64,000 nucleotides of DNA from Planococcus sp. MB-3u-03 (GTDB lineage Bacteria > Bacillota > Bacilli > Bacillales_A > Planococcaceae), in NCBI RefSeq assembly GCF_002833405.1, contig NZ_CP025135.1:601501-665500 (forward strand), given 5' to 3'. The first letter of the stretch is position 1. Every line of letters begins with the position of its first letter. The notes beneath the pieces were generated by a model that was not told the origin of the DNA, did not search any database, and was given only the letters and a program-made list of their open reading frames with translations. Position numbers and translations under genes: made by a program. Shown piece after piece: positions 46,687 to 55,450 of this stretch.

Positions 46687-48567
46687 ATGACCCACTCACT
46701 AGAACAAATCGCACAACTCGAACACTCAAAAGAATTCGCCCGCCTGCACCAAAAATTTCATCAATTCAATCCGCTGAAAGTATTACGGGTGGATCAGTTT
46801 GAAATCCGTCACTCGAACATCTTAGCGTGGCTGCTCGATCCGAATGAGACGCATCAGCTCGGCAGTTTCTTTTTGAAGAAGTTGCTGACGCGTCTTGTGA
46901 TGCGTGCGGAGAACGAAGGGAAAGGGGACGGCATCGACTTTTTGTCGTTTCTTTATAGTTCATTCCATGATGCAGAAGTGTCGCGGGAAGTAAAGACGCA
47001 TACGAATCGGATGATCGATTTGCTTGTACATGTGCCTTCGCAGAAACTGGTGCTCGTTATCGAAAACAAATTCCATGCCGGCGAGTCGGACGGACAGCTT
47101 GTGGATTATTTGGCTTATGCGAAAGCTGAGTTCCAGGAACCTGGCTACACGGTGTTGCCGATTTTTTTGACCTTGGCAAATGAGGAACCGTCGGATGATA
47201 GCTATCTACTGCTGGGCTATGAGGACGTGCTCGAAATCATTGAACAGCAGCTCGAGTTCTCGAAAGAAACGACCGCCGATGCGATTTATGATTTTTTATC
47301 GTTTTACATAGAAGTTCTGAAAGAGCAATTGGTCCATGATGCGGAATCGGTGGAACTGGCACTGACAGTGTATGAGGAAAATAAAAATGCCATCGATTTC
47401 CTGTTCTTGAGCCAGAATGATAATTTCAAGAAACAAGCGGTCTATAAAGGCATTTATAAGCAACTTGCCAAGTTGGATGATTCGGAGAAAACGGCATTAC
47501 GGAAGATCTATAGTGCCAAGAAAAAGACAATCGACTTTGTCTTCAATATCGGTGGCAACGTCATCCGGGAAGCGTTTCTCGACTTCGTAAAAGAAGCGGA
47601 CATGCCGGAAGAAGCCTATTCGGCCAATATCCGTTTCCCGAACTTCGTCTTGCCGGATTGGTTTGATTTCCAGGAGACGCTAGGGAAGCCGGAGTCTGCG
47701 TATTGGCTCGGCGAGGCGTTCATCATTTGGTTCGAACGGCAAGTCGGCGAACGTTTGAAGATCACCGTGGAAGTCGGACCGATCCCGTATGCGGAGAGAT
47801 ATCGCTTACTTACGGAGCTGGAAAATCGCGATGTCAGCTTCCAGAAGAGCGGTAAAGAAGAAGGAAAGAAATATACGAAGATCTATACGGCATGGACAGA
47901 TGTCGGCGACTGGGCATCCAAGCAGGAAGTGCTCAAGAGCATGTTCGTGTTGTATGATGCACCGGAGCTGAATGACTTGTTCCGGAAGATTGCGGAGTCC
48001 GTGGAGGCGATGGCAGACGAAGAAGAAGCTGTATTGCTTGAGAAAGAAGTGGTGTCATACAAAAGAGAACGCGCCACTTTCTCTCCGCAAGCATTCCGCC
48101 AATTTTGCGAAGCACAAGGCGTCGATGAAGATGAACGCAAATACCATTTCAGGAGCCCTTCCTTTATCTTGCCGTCATTCTCCCGCTTGAAAGAACGCTT
48201 TGGCGAGACCCGCATCAAGTGGTGGTGGCAAAACGGGCCGTTCCTGATCTGGTTCGAACAATTGCGCGATGGCCGCCTGAAGCTGGTGTTGGAGCTCGGT
48301 CCTTTATACGGGGATAAACGCGTCGCATTGATTGATGAATTGGAAGCATATGGCCTGGAATTCAAACCGGCTTCCAAGCAAAAGACTGCAAAATACACAC
48401 GGCTTTTCACGAATACGAAAGTAATTGATGACTGGCAGGACGATAGTCGAGTGGCTGATATGATGACGAGATTGTATGAAGATCCGAAGCTGCAGGAAGT
48501 GCTGCGGATTATTGAGATGATTAGCTTGGAGAAATCGGGTATTCAGGAGGAATCGAAATGGCGCTGA
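46687..48567 (+). CDS. PD-(D/E)XK nuclease family protein (PDDEXK_4-like)
   Basis: A 626-residue protein. The N-terminal nuclease domain (about 1-200) has RHSNILAWLLDPNETHQLG, the family's opening motif, and the core D111 followed by E126-N-K128 (LVLVIENKF). The rest holds two similar modules (about 310-440 and 470-610), each with a W-x-x-x-x-F-x-IWFE block, apparently a repeated ligand- or DNA-contact domain. GGAGG lies five bases before ATG 46687. It overlaps the next gene by 10 bases, so both are one operon. Confidence 0.72.
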   Translation: MTHSLEQIAQLEHSKEFARLHQKFHQFNPLKVLRVDQFEIRHSNILAWLLDPNETHQLGSFFLKKLLTRLVMRAENEGKGDGIDFLSFLYSSFHDAEVSREVKTHTNRMIDLLVHVPSQKLVLVIENKFHAGESDGQLVDYLAYAKAEFQEPGYTVLPIFLTLANEEPSDDSYLLLGYEDVLEIIEQQLEFSKETTADAIYDFLSFYIEVLKEQLVHDAESVELALTVYEENKNAIDFLFLSQNDNFKKQAVYKGIYKQLAKLDDSEKTALRKIYSAKKKTIDFVFNIGGNVIREAFLDFVKEADMPEEAYSANIRFPNFVLPDWFDFQETLGKPESAYWLGEAFIIWFERQVGERLKITVEVGPIPYAERYRLLTELENRDVSFQKSGKEEGKKYTKIYTAWTDVGDWASKQEVLKSMFVLYDAPELNDLFRKIAESVEAMADEEEAVLLEKEVVSYKRERATFSPQAFRQFCEAQGVDEDERKYHFRSPSFILPSFSRLKERFGETRIKWWWQNGPFLIWFEQLRDGRLKLVLELGPLYGDKRVALIDELEAYGLEFKPASKQKTAKYTRLFTNTKVIDDWQDDSRVADMMTRLYEDPKLQEVLRIIEMISLEKSGIQEESKWR

Positions 48568-49235
48568 CACAAATGCAGATCATTCAATCACTCGGTGAAG
48601 CGATGAGTTGGCTCGAGCGGGAAATTAGCTGGGGGGCAGACCCGCGTGAGTTGCGCCATTTGATCGGCCGCATGGGTGAACTGTATGTCGCCATGTACAC
48701 AAACGGCAATATGGCGGATGCAGTGAACGAACGTGGCTATGACGTAGTGACGAAAGACAATGAGCGTATTTCGGTGAAGACCACCGCACGGATTGGCAGC
48801 ACTGGGTTTGTCGCGTTCAATCCGAATACGTTGGATCTAGCGGACCGCGTCATCATCTTGCGGTTCAATCAGGAAGAAATGGAACTCGAGATTTTACTCG
48901 ATGCTCCGATTGACGAAGCGAAGCGACTGATGACGGAACGGCCAGATGGAAAACTTTCCATCGCTATGTCGAAGCTCTTTAACGTCGATGAGAAAGTCCG
49001 CAGCGACGAGCAGATTAAAGTGTCTAAGGAAGCCCGCTATCATGACTACCTGATCAAAGAACTCGAAAGTGGCAGTATCGAAGTGTACGAAGGGGACCGG
49101 AAGCATCAAGTCGTGAAGCCGATTCTAAGGAAAGTTGCAGAAGGACTGTCGATTCCGATTGTGAATGGGAACGGCAATCCTTATAATACGCGGCAGCTTG
49201 GGGCGGTTATTATTCGGGCATTGCAAGATGGTTAA
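48558..49235 (+). CDS. restriction-endonuclease-like protein, uncharacterised
   Basis: A 225-residue protein. E41 (MGELYVA), D62 (ERGYDVVT) and K74 (RISVKTTAR) sit at the places of a PD-(D/E)XK fold, with Ser72 where the acidic residue usually is. Loops like this occur in DUF6998-type proteins; I am not certain of the family. The C-terminus (about 195-225, NPYNTRQLGAVIIRALQ) is duplicated as a fragment at 49832. It overlaps the upstream nuclease gene. Confidence 0.6.
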   Translation: MALTQMQIIQSLGEAMSWLEREISWGADPRELRHLIGRMGELYVAMYTNGNMADAVNERGYDVVTKDNERISVKTTARIGSTGFVAFNPNTLDLADRVIILRFNQEEMELEILLDAPIDEAKRLMTERPDGKLSIAMSKLFNVDEKVRSDEQIKVSKEARYHDYLIKELESGSIEVYEGDRKHQVVKPILRKVAEGLSIPIVNGNGNPYNTRQLGAVIIRALQDG

Positions 49236-49259
49236 CCAAAGTAAGAGTGGAGGACTGGA

Positions 49260-49844
49260 ATGAAGAAAACAGGACTTGAAGCATTCCAAAAAGATGATCA
49301 GGAAATGGATTTGAAACTTCTCGAGTTTTGGCAATGGAGCCAGTCGGATTTATTAAGCAATACACTCCGCGGTACACTAGCAGAATTTCTTGTTGCTCGT
49401 GCCGTAAAAGCTGTAAATCCGGTCCGCGTCGAATGGGATGCATATGATCTCATTACAGAAGAAGGAATTAAAATCGAAGTGAAGTCTGCTGCCTATATCC
49501 AATCATGGGTACAGAAAAAAGACTCCGTGATTTCTTACGGTATTCATGAAGCCTTAGGATGGGATGCATCTACCGCCACTTACTTGGCGGAATATGGCCG
49601 AAGTGCGGATGTTTATGTGTTTTGCCTGTTAAAGGAAAAGAATCGAGAAACAATTGATCCTATGAACTTGAATCAGTGGGACTTCTTCATTTTATCAACT
49701 GAACAATTGAATCGGGAAAAAGGAAAGCAGAAAACGATCGGACTCAACAGCTTACTGAAGATGAATCCGCTATGTACAGATTATGATGGGCTATATGATG
49801 GAGTTAGAGAAGTGTGGAAAAGCATTTGTGAATGGGAACAATAA
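49260..49844 (+). CDS. PD-(D/E)XK-fold nuclease-like protein
   Basis: A 194-residue protein with a clean core: E42 (GTLAEFLVA), D63 (WDAYDLIT) and E73-V-K75 (IKIEVKSAAYIQSW). The size and layout match stand-alone restriction-like nucleases found in defence islands. GAGTGGAGG precedes the ATG, 24 bases after the previous gene. Its 3' end runs into a diverged copy of the previous gene's 3' end. Confidence 0.68.
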   Translation: MKKTGLEAFQKDDQEMDLKLLEFWQWSQSDLLSNTLRGTLAEFLVARAVKAVNPVRVEWDAYDLITEEGIKIEVKSAAYIQSWVQKKDSVISYGIHEALGWDASTATYLAEYGRSADVYVFCLLKEKNRETIDPMNLNQWDFFILSTEQLNREKGKQKTIGLNSLLKMNPLCTDYDGLYDGVREVWKSICEWEQ

Positions 49845-49911
49845 CCCTTATAATACCCGGCAGCTTGGGGTAGTTATTATTCGTGCGTTGCAAGAAAATA
49901 ACCAGGAAGGT
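49832..49911 (+). repeat. diverged copy of the 3' end of the gene at 48558
   Basis: GTGAATGGGAACAATAACCC and the following 55 bases match 49162-49238 at roughly four bases in five, in the frame that encodes NPYNTRQLGVVIIRALQ. This suggests the gene at 49260 was inserted into, or swapped beside, an earlier tandem copy. Confidence 0.7.
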
Positions 49912-50303
49912 ACAAATCGATGATTGAAAAAATCAATAATGACTATTACTCTCCAGTTAAAAATGACGAACACCAGCGCTGTCGATCATGAGGGCATGTA
50001 TATCTGTTTTTATAAAGCTAACCATAAAATGAATATTCCCGAAATGGTTGACCATGCTAGTCTGCATTTAGCCTATGTTTAGCAAGTTGGGAAATGATTT
50101 GAGGAAGTATGCAGCTTTTGAAAAATAAAATCCTGGTGTTTAAAAGAGTCTGTCTAAGAAATGAAAATTTTCTTGGGGAGGCTCTTTCCTCATTCTCTAG
50201 GGCTATTCAAGGAATCTTGATAAAGAACTGTGGTAAAATTATGTAATAATAGTAACTATTGATCTCATTATTAATAAATTCAAAACATCTAGAGGTGAAT
50301 ATC
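49912..50303. other. intergenic stretch with a possible coding remnant and hairpin
   Basis: A short piece (MIEKINNDYYSPVKNDEHQ, then in another frame VDHEGMYICFYKANHKMN) looks like a broken gene of unknown family. A hairpin with AAAGAG and CTCTTT arms and T-rich end (50141-50190) may terminate the upstream operon. Confidence 0.35.
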
Positions 50304-50579
50304 ATGAAACAAGAATTGGTCCATATGCGGGACAAATTGAATAATATCAGCAAGCGCAACCGATCAATTCGTTTGTTGAAGCTCTATGATAAATGGAGTT
50401 TTGATTTGACGCGGAGCTCAGTCGAAACAGCCGAATCGATTGTGGAAGGTTTGAAGAAGAAATCGACTAAGTCCTTTTCTTTACTCACCAAAGACGAAGA
50501 AACAGATGTGATGATTAACCGAAAGCTAACCAATTTATACAGAAATATAAAGGAATTGAAGATGAAACGGGGTTCATGA
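50304..50579 (+). pseudogene. N-terminal part of the helicase gene, split off by frameshifts
   Basis: MRDKLNNISKRNRSIRLLKLY resembles the N-terminus of DUF4011 helicases. The sequence carries on past the stop in other frames (GVHDFYLGTPFVSGSFLM, then YPVRLEKDAVNRQTYVLK) and joins the long frame at 50724 once the A-run 50701-50705 is corrected. At least four single-base changes lie in 50555-50710. AGAGGTGA precedes ATG 50304, the likely true start. Confidence 0.65.
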
Positions 50580-50723
50580 CTTTTACTTAGGGACACCTTT
50601 TGTTTCAGGAAGTTTTCTGATGGAACATTCTTTCAGGCCCTTTATTCCTCTATCCAGTTCGGTTGGAAAAGGATGCCGTCAATAGGCAGACGTACGTTTT
50701 AAAAAGATGAAGGAGAGCCGATT

Positions 50724-53700
50724 TTGAATCGGACTTTGTTTTTAGCATTCAAGAAAATCGACCAATTGCATTTCTCAGAAGAATGGATGGAAGATGCGCA
50801 GGAAGTGGCCTTAAAAGGCGATGCGGAAATCGAATCATTTTTAGCGAAATTTCAATTAGCCTTGAAAGAGATACCGGACTCTTATGAGCCATTAAAAGAA
50901 TATAAAGCAGATGAGATTCCACCGAAGAGTCAATTGAAGCTGATAAAAAACGCTGTCATTGGCCATTTTCCTCAAGGGAGTTCTGCTTTAGTCAGAGATT
51001 ACGACCAATTAATCGATTTAAGTCAAAACAGCAAGCTATCCTTAGTTGGAGATTTATTAAATCCTGAAGATGAGTCAGTGATAGATAGTGACTGGGGAGT
51101 CCAAAAAGAAGAAGCGGAGAGAGTGCGGGAGTTTGACCGTCTTTATCTATTGAATACAGACGGTTCCCAGGAAGAAATTTTGAAGGAAGCGCGCTATAAG
51201 AAGGGCTTAGCGGTCCATGGGCCTCCGGGTACCGGGAAGTCACAAGTGATTGTTAACTTGATCACGGATGCCCTTCATCAAAAGAAGAAAGTTCTGGTAG
51301 TATGCCAAAAACGGGCAGCGTTGGATGTTGTCTATCAGCGCTTGCAAAGTCTTGGGTTGAGTGGTTATACCGCATTGATTCATGATGAAAATCAAGATAG
51401 AAAATCTTTGTATAGCAAAATAAACGATACGCTATCCTATTCGTTGGGCCAATCAGGCGACTGGGCCCAAAGCTTGAAAACTGTTTCTCAAAAACTCGAA
51501 CAACAAGAAAAGGAACTGAACAGCATCGCAATTGGCCTGCACTCGAAAGGGGACTATGGCTATTCACTTTTCGACTTGTATAACAGAACCAATAGCACCG
51601 AAGAAATGGAAGTGTTCATCAGTGTGGAGACTGTCGCTAATGAACTGAATGCTGATAATTTGGAAGAGGTTTTGGCAAATGTTTATACCTATGCTGAGTG
51701 GTACGAACGTTTTGGAAAAGACTCGTATCCATTAAAAGATAGACTTTCTTTTGCTAATTTCGGCATGAAGGATAAAACTGAGTTCATTCAAAAAATGAAC
51801 CATTTAATCGAGAAAACGAAAAAAGCGGAAGAGTATTTGAGCCTTTTGAATGTTGAAGATATAACCCCCGGCTACACATTAGGAGTTCAACAAGAGCTCT
51901 CGAAAATACAGCCAGACATTTCTGAAGGGGAGACACGGACATTGCAGGGCTTGCGCTTATGGTATTGGACCAGTTTCCCCGGCAAGAAAATCCTTGAGGA
52001 CTTAAATAAAGGCGAGAAATTCCCTGGTGTTAAATCTCAGGAATGGCCGAAGATTAAGAAGAGCTTATTGCTCATGAATGATTTGGCTCAAGTTACTGAA
52101 GAAATCAATCAAGAAATGGAAGTGTTGAAGTACTTCCTTGAGACGTCAAAAGTGGAAAAGTACAAAGAGATGGTCTCAGAAGGGGCATTGCCCTTAAAAG
52201 AGCTGGAGCTGATTCGAGAATATCTTCATAGTGATTTTGAAGACTTGCAGCACATGGATCAGTTTGGAAAAGAACGTACGGATCTGGAACAGCGACTTAT
52301 CAAGTTATTGGCGGAGAAAAGAAATCAAATCGGGTTCGATAATCTTCCAGAAAAATGGACAGAAGCTGCAAGGCAATCAATCTTTCTCTATTGGATAGAT
52401 AAAGCAGAAAGAAAACACCCTTCAGTCAAGAAAGTTTCGAACTCCGAGTACCGCCGGCTTCGTTCTTCATTTGAAGAGCTGGTAGAAAAGAAAAAAGAAT
52501 TGGCACGGCAGTACTTAGTTAACGAATTGCAGCTTTCATTGGAAAGTGCTCAAGAAACTTCCAATAAGACTTTCAAAGATCTCAAGCATCAGACAGGCAA
52601 GAAGCGCCAAGTCTGGCCATTGCGAAAGCTAGTGAACCAATATGCGGATGAGGGACTGATGGACGTAGCACCGGTTTGGCTTGCTTCGCCAGAAATTGTC
52701 TCCTCGATTTTCCCGTTAACAGAAGAGCTTTTTGACTTGGTCATTTTTGATGAGGCTTCACAATGTACAGTCGAGAACGGACTGCCTTCTATTTACCGGG
52801 CGAAGCAAGTCATTGTGGCGGGTGATGAAATGCAATTGCCCCCATCCAATATGTTCATGTCTACCATTGAAAATGATGATGACGAAGAAGATTTTTCTTC
52901 CAATGATTCGCCAAGCCTGTTGAATTTGGCTAAGCGCCGTTTTGATGAAAGAACTTTGCAGTGGCATTACCGCTCCAAGTACGAAGAGTTAATCAATTAC
53001 TCGAACCATGCATTTTACAACGGATCCATCCAAATATCGCCGAATGTCCAGCCTTATAAAGAGCCGCCAGCGATTCAGTGGATCAAAGTAGAGAATGGGC
53101 GCTGGATCGATAGAGCGAATGAAGTGGAAGCCATCAAAGTGGTGGAAGTACTAAAGAACCTGTTGTTAACAAAACAGGAGAAGTCAGTCGGAATCATCAC
53201 CTTCAACAGCACCCAGCAGACGAAGATACTCGACATGATCGAAAAAGTAGCTATAGACGATGGAGAGTTCGGCACTCTGTACGGGGAAGTCATGAGCAGG
53301 GATTTAGATGAAAGGATTTTTGTAAAGAACATCGAGAATGTTCAAGGGGATGAGCGTGACATTATCCTGTTCTCTGTAGGCTACGGTAAAAACGAAGAAG
53401 GCCGTGTCTATAACCGCTTCGGTTCATTGAACCAAGAAGGCGGGGAGAATCGTTTGAATGTGGCGGTGACGCGTGCTAAAGAAGAAACCATAGTGGTAAG
53501 CAGCATCGAGCCTGAAGAACTGGAAGTAGCGAACTCAAAGAGTAATGGACCACGCTTGTTCAAAGATTACTTGAAATATGCAAGAGCCGTTTCAAACGGC
53601 CAGATTGAAAGAGTAGAAGAAGTTATCCTAGACGTCAACGAGCTTGGAAGTACTAGCGTTTCCACGTCAGCGTTGCAATTCGATTCTCCATTCGAAGAAC

Positions 53701-54047
53701 AGGTCTATCAGCAATTGCAGAACCTAGGATATAAAGTCGAGACGCAAGTCGGCATGTCCGGGTATCGGATTGACTTGGCTGTCATTCACCCAAATGATTC
53801 CTCGCAATATATTTTAGGTATCGAATGCGATGGCGCAATGTACCATAGCTCCAAAAATGCCAAAGAACGTGATATCTACCGTCAAAAGTTCCTCGAAAGC
53901 CGAGGTTGGACCATCGAACGCATCTGGAGCCGTAACTGGTGGAAGAACCAGAGTGCAGAGATTGAACGGATCGACCAAGTGATTAAAGCTTTGGTTAAGA
54001 AGGATGAGGTTAAGGAAGGTATAGGTGCAGTTAGAGAAGAAAAATGA
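50724..54047 (+). CDS. DUF4011-helicase-Vsr type protein (Hhe-like), main part
   Basis: A 1107-residue open frame. The SF1 helicase has Walker A G166-P-P-G-T-G-K-S173, Walker B D676-E-A-S679 (LVIFDEASQC), then GDEMQLPPSN, the RNVAVTRAK-like LNVAVTRAKEE, and a C-terminal Vsr/DUF559-type nuclease (D1017, E1034-C-D1036, ERIWSRNWW). With the N-terminal piece at 50304 this is the order DUF4011-helicase-Vsr, described as the anti-phage gene Hhe. It is active only if the frameshifts upstream are read errors. TTG at 50724 is merely the first possible start in this frame. Confidence 0.72.
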   Translation: MNRTLFLAFKKIDQLHFSEEWMEDAQEVALKGDAEIESFLAKFQLALKEIPDSYEPLKEYKADEIPPKSQLKLIKNAVIGHFPQGSSALVRDYDQLIDLSQNSKLSLVGDLLNPEDESVIDSDWGVQKEEAERVREFDRLYLLNTDGSQEEILKEARYKKGLAVHGPPGTGKSQVIVNLITDALHQKKKVLVVCQKRAALDVVYQRLQSLGLSGYTALIHDENQDRKSLYSKINDTLSYSLGQSGDWAQSLKTVSQKLEQQEKELNSIAIGLHSKGDYGYSLFDLYNRTNSTEEMEVFISVETVANELNADNLEEVLANVYTYAEWYERFGKDSYPLKDRLSFANFGMKDKTEFIQKMNHLIEKTKKAEEYLSLLNVEDITPGYTLGVQQELSKIQPDISEGETRTLQGLRLWYWTSFPGKKILEDLNKGEKFPGVKSQEWPKIKKSLLLMNDLAQVTEEINQEMEVLKYFLETSKVEKYKEMVSEGALPLKELELIREYLHSDFEDLQHMDQFGKERTDLEQRLIKLLAEKRNQIGFDNLPEKWTEAARQSIFLYWIDKAERKHPSVKKVSNSEYRRLRSSFEELVEKKKELARQYLVNELQLSLESAQETSNKTFKDLKHQTGKKRQVWPLRKLVNQYADEGLMDVAPVWLASPEIVSSIFPLTEELFDLVIFDEASQCTVENGLPSIYRAKQVIVAGDEMQLPPSNMFMSTIENDDDEEDFSSNDSPSLLNLAKRRFDERTLQWHYRSKYEELINYSNHAFYNGSIQISPNVQPYKEPPAIQWIKVENGRWIDRANEVEAIKVVEVLKNLLLTKQEKSVGIITFNSTQQTKILDMIEKVAIDDGEFGTLYGEVMSRDLDERIFVKNIENVQGDERDIILFSVGYGKNEEGRVYNRFGSLNQEGGENRLNVAVTRAKEETIVVSSIEPEELEVANSKSNGPRLFKDYLKYARAVSNGQIERVEEVILDVNELGSTSVSTSALQFDSPFEEQVYQQLQNLGYKVETQVGMSGYRIDLAVIHPNDSSQYILGIECDGAMYHSSKNAKERDIYRQKFLESRGWTIERIWSRNWWKNQSAEIERIDQVIKALVKKDEVKEGIGAVREEK

Positions 54048-54051
54048 AAAA

Positions 54052-54084
54052 AAGAGCTTTTCAGGAGACTGGAAAGCTCTTTCT
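54052..54084 (+). terminator. rho-independent terminator
   Basis: AAAGAGCTTTTC pairs with GGAAAGCTCTTT around a short loop, with adjoining A and T runs. Confidence 0.85.
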
Positions 54085-54155
54085 AAATCTCGATGAATAA
54101 TACAACATTACAAGTATTTGGTGCAAAAGCTGAAAAGAAATGAGGCGTTAATATA

Positions 54156-55382
54156 GTGGATAATATTTGGCTAGTGCCAGCAGTTATAGGAATCATAGCT
54201 ATTGTTCTTTACATGTTTTTAAGTAGAAAGAAAGTGACTAAACATGATGAAGAACAATCTAAACAAACAAGTAAAACGAAAATGCAAGATGTTGAATCAG
54301 ATGTGCTAAAAGATCCTTACGAGCAATTCATGCCTCAAGTTACTAATGTACAAAATGAAGAAATAGTAAAAAGAGAATATAAGAAAATTGAAATCCCTCC
54401 AATTTTAAAGACTGATATCCGGCAAACTCTTGCAGCGGGAGCGATGATCATAGAAGATTACAACACTTATAAAGTGGAATTCAGTCCAGAAGTAGTTAAA
54501 GGGTTGAAAGATGGAAGCATGAGTCTTATAAAGAAAGTAGATGGGAAAGGACATCTTCCCGCAGTAAACAAACAAGGGGTAAAAGGAATCTATAAACAAG
54601 GTGTATTAGTTAAAAAAATTAATCCAGGAATGGTAGCCAATGCGAGTTTTGGACTATTAACAGCAGTTGTAGGACAACAACAACTGGTCGAAATTCAAAG
54701 TTCATTAAAAAATATTGAAAGAAAATTAGACATCATTATTCAAAACAGAGACAATGACTTTGCTGGGAGAATTGAGGCGAGATTTAGTTATTTTAAAGAA
54801 GTAATAGAACGTTTTCGGAGAAATGGTATTACGCTCGGGGGAGTAGAAGACCACAAAATAGAAGATTTTTATGCGGGTACCCTCCAAGATTTGAAAACGT
54901 TGATGAAGGATCTTAAAACGACTGGAACAAGTGTAGAAGAACTGAAGGAGTATGAAAATATTCGCAAATGGGGCGAAGCCCCAGTGCAAAAGGAGTATGT
55001 AAAACTCATTGAGCAGTTCAACGCCAAACAGGAGATGGTTTTATTGAACATACAGTTCATTGAAGAATGCTATGAGCCTTATCTAAGAATAATTAGAAAT
55101 CAAAATGAAGCCAATGTGAAATCTCAAGGTTTAACTGAAGTTATTACAGAAAACAATTCAATTATCAATAGTATTGAAGACAAAGTTAAAAGTATAGAAG
55201 AGAACTACAAAGTAAAGGTCAACTTTGGGATAAAAGCATTGAAATATCGGGATTTCGAGAGTTTAAAAGAAACTGTTCCATTAAAGATAAGCCAACAAAA
55301 AGCTGCCGCTCAAGAAATTCCGTCGGAGATATTGGTGGAGATTACAGGAGATGATAAAGCTTATGCGTACGTGCCTCGATGA
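54156..55382 (+). CDS. membrane-anchored protein of unknown family
   Basis: A 408-residue protein with one N-terminal membrane helix (about 4-22), a basic/acidic linker, a compact region (about 85-165), a helix with SSLKNIERKLDIIIQNRDND (about 180-205) and a long helical C-terminus with coiled-coil character. GTG start. It lies 68 bases before the GmrSD-like gene, same strand, AT-rich; a joint system is possible but unproven. Confidence 0.5.
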   Translation: MDNIWLVPAVIGIIAIVLYMFLSRKKVTKHDEEQSKQTSKTKMQDVESDVLKDPYEQFMPQVTNVQNEEIVKREYKKIEIPPILKTDIRQTLAAGAMIIEDYNTYKVEFSPEVVKGLKDGSMSLIKKVDGKGHLPAVNKQGVKGIYKQGVLVKKINPGMVANASFGLLTAVVGQQQLVEIQSSLKNIERKLDIIIQNRDNDFAGRIEARFSYFKEVIERFRRNGITLGGVEDHKIEDFYAGTLQDLKTLMKDLKTTGTSVEELKEYENIRKWGEAPVQKEYVKLIEQFNAKQEMVLLNIQFIEECYEPYLRIIRNQNEANVKSQGLTEVITENNSIINSIEDKVKSIEENYKVKVNFGIKALKYRDFESLKETVPLKISQQKAAAQEIPSEILVEITGDDKAYAYVPR

Positions 55383-55450
55383 ACCAGGAAATAATCAATA
55401 ATATTCTTGATCTTACAAGTGATAATATGAAACGTTAAAGGAGGGGTATA

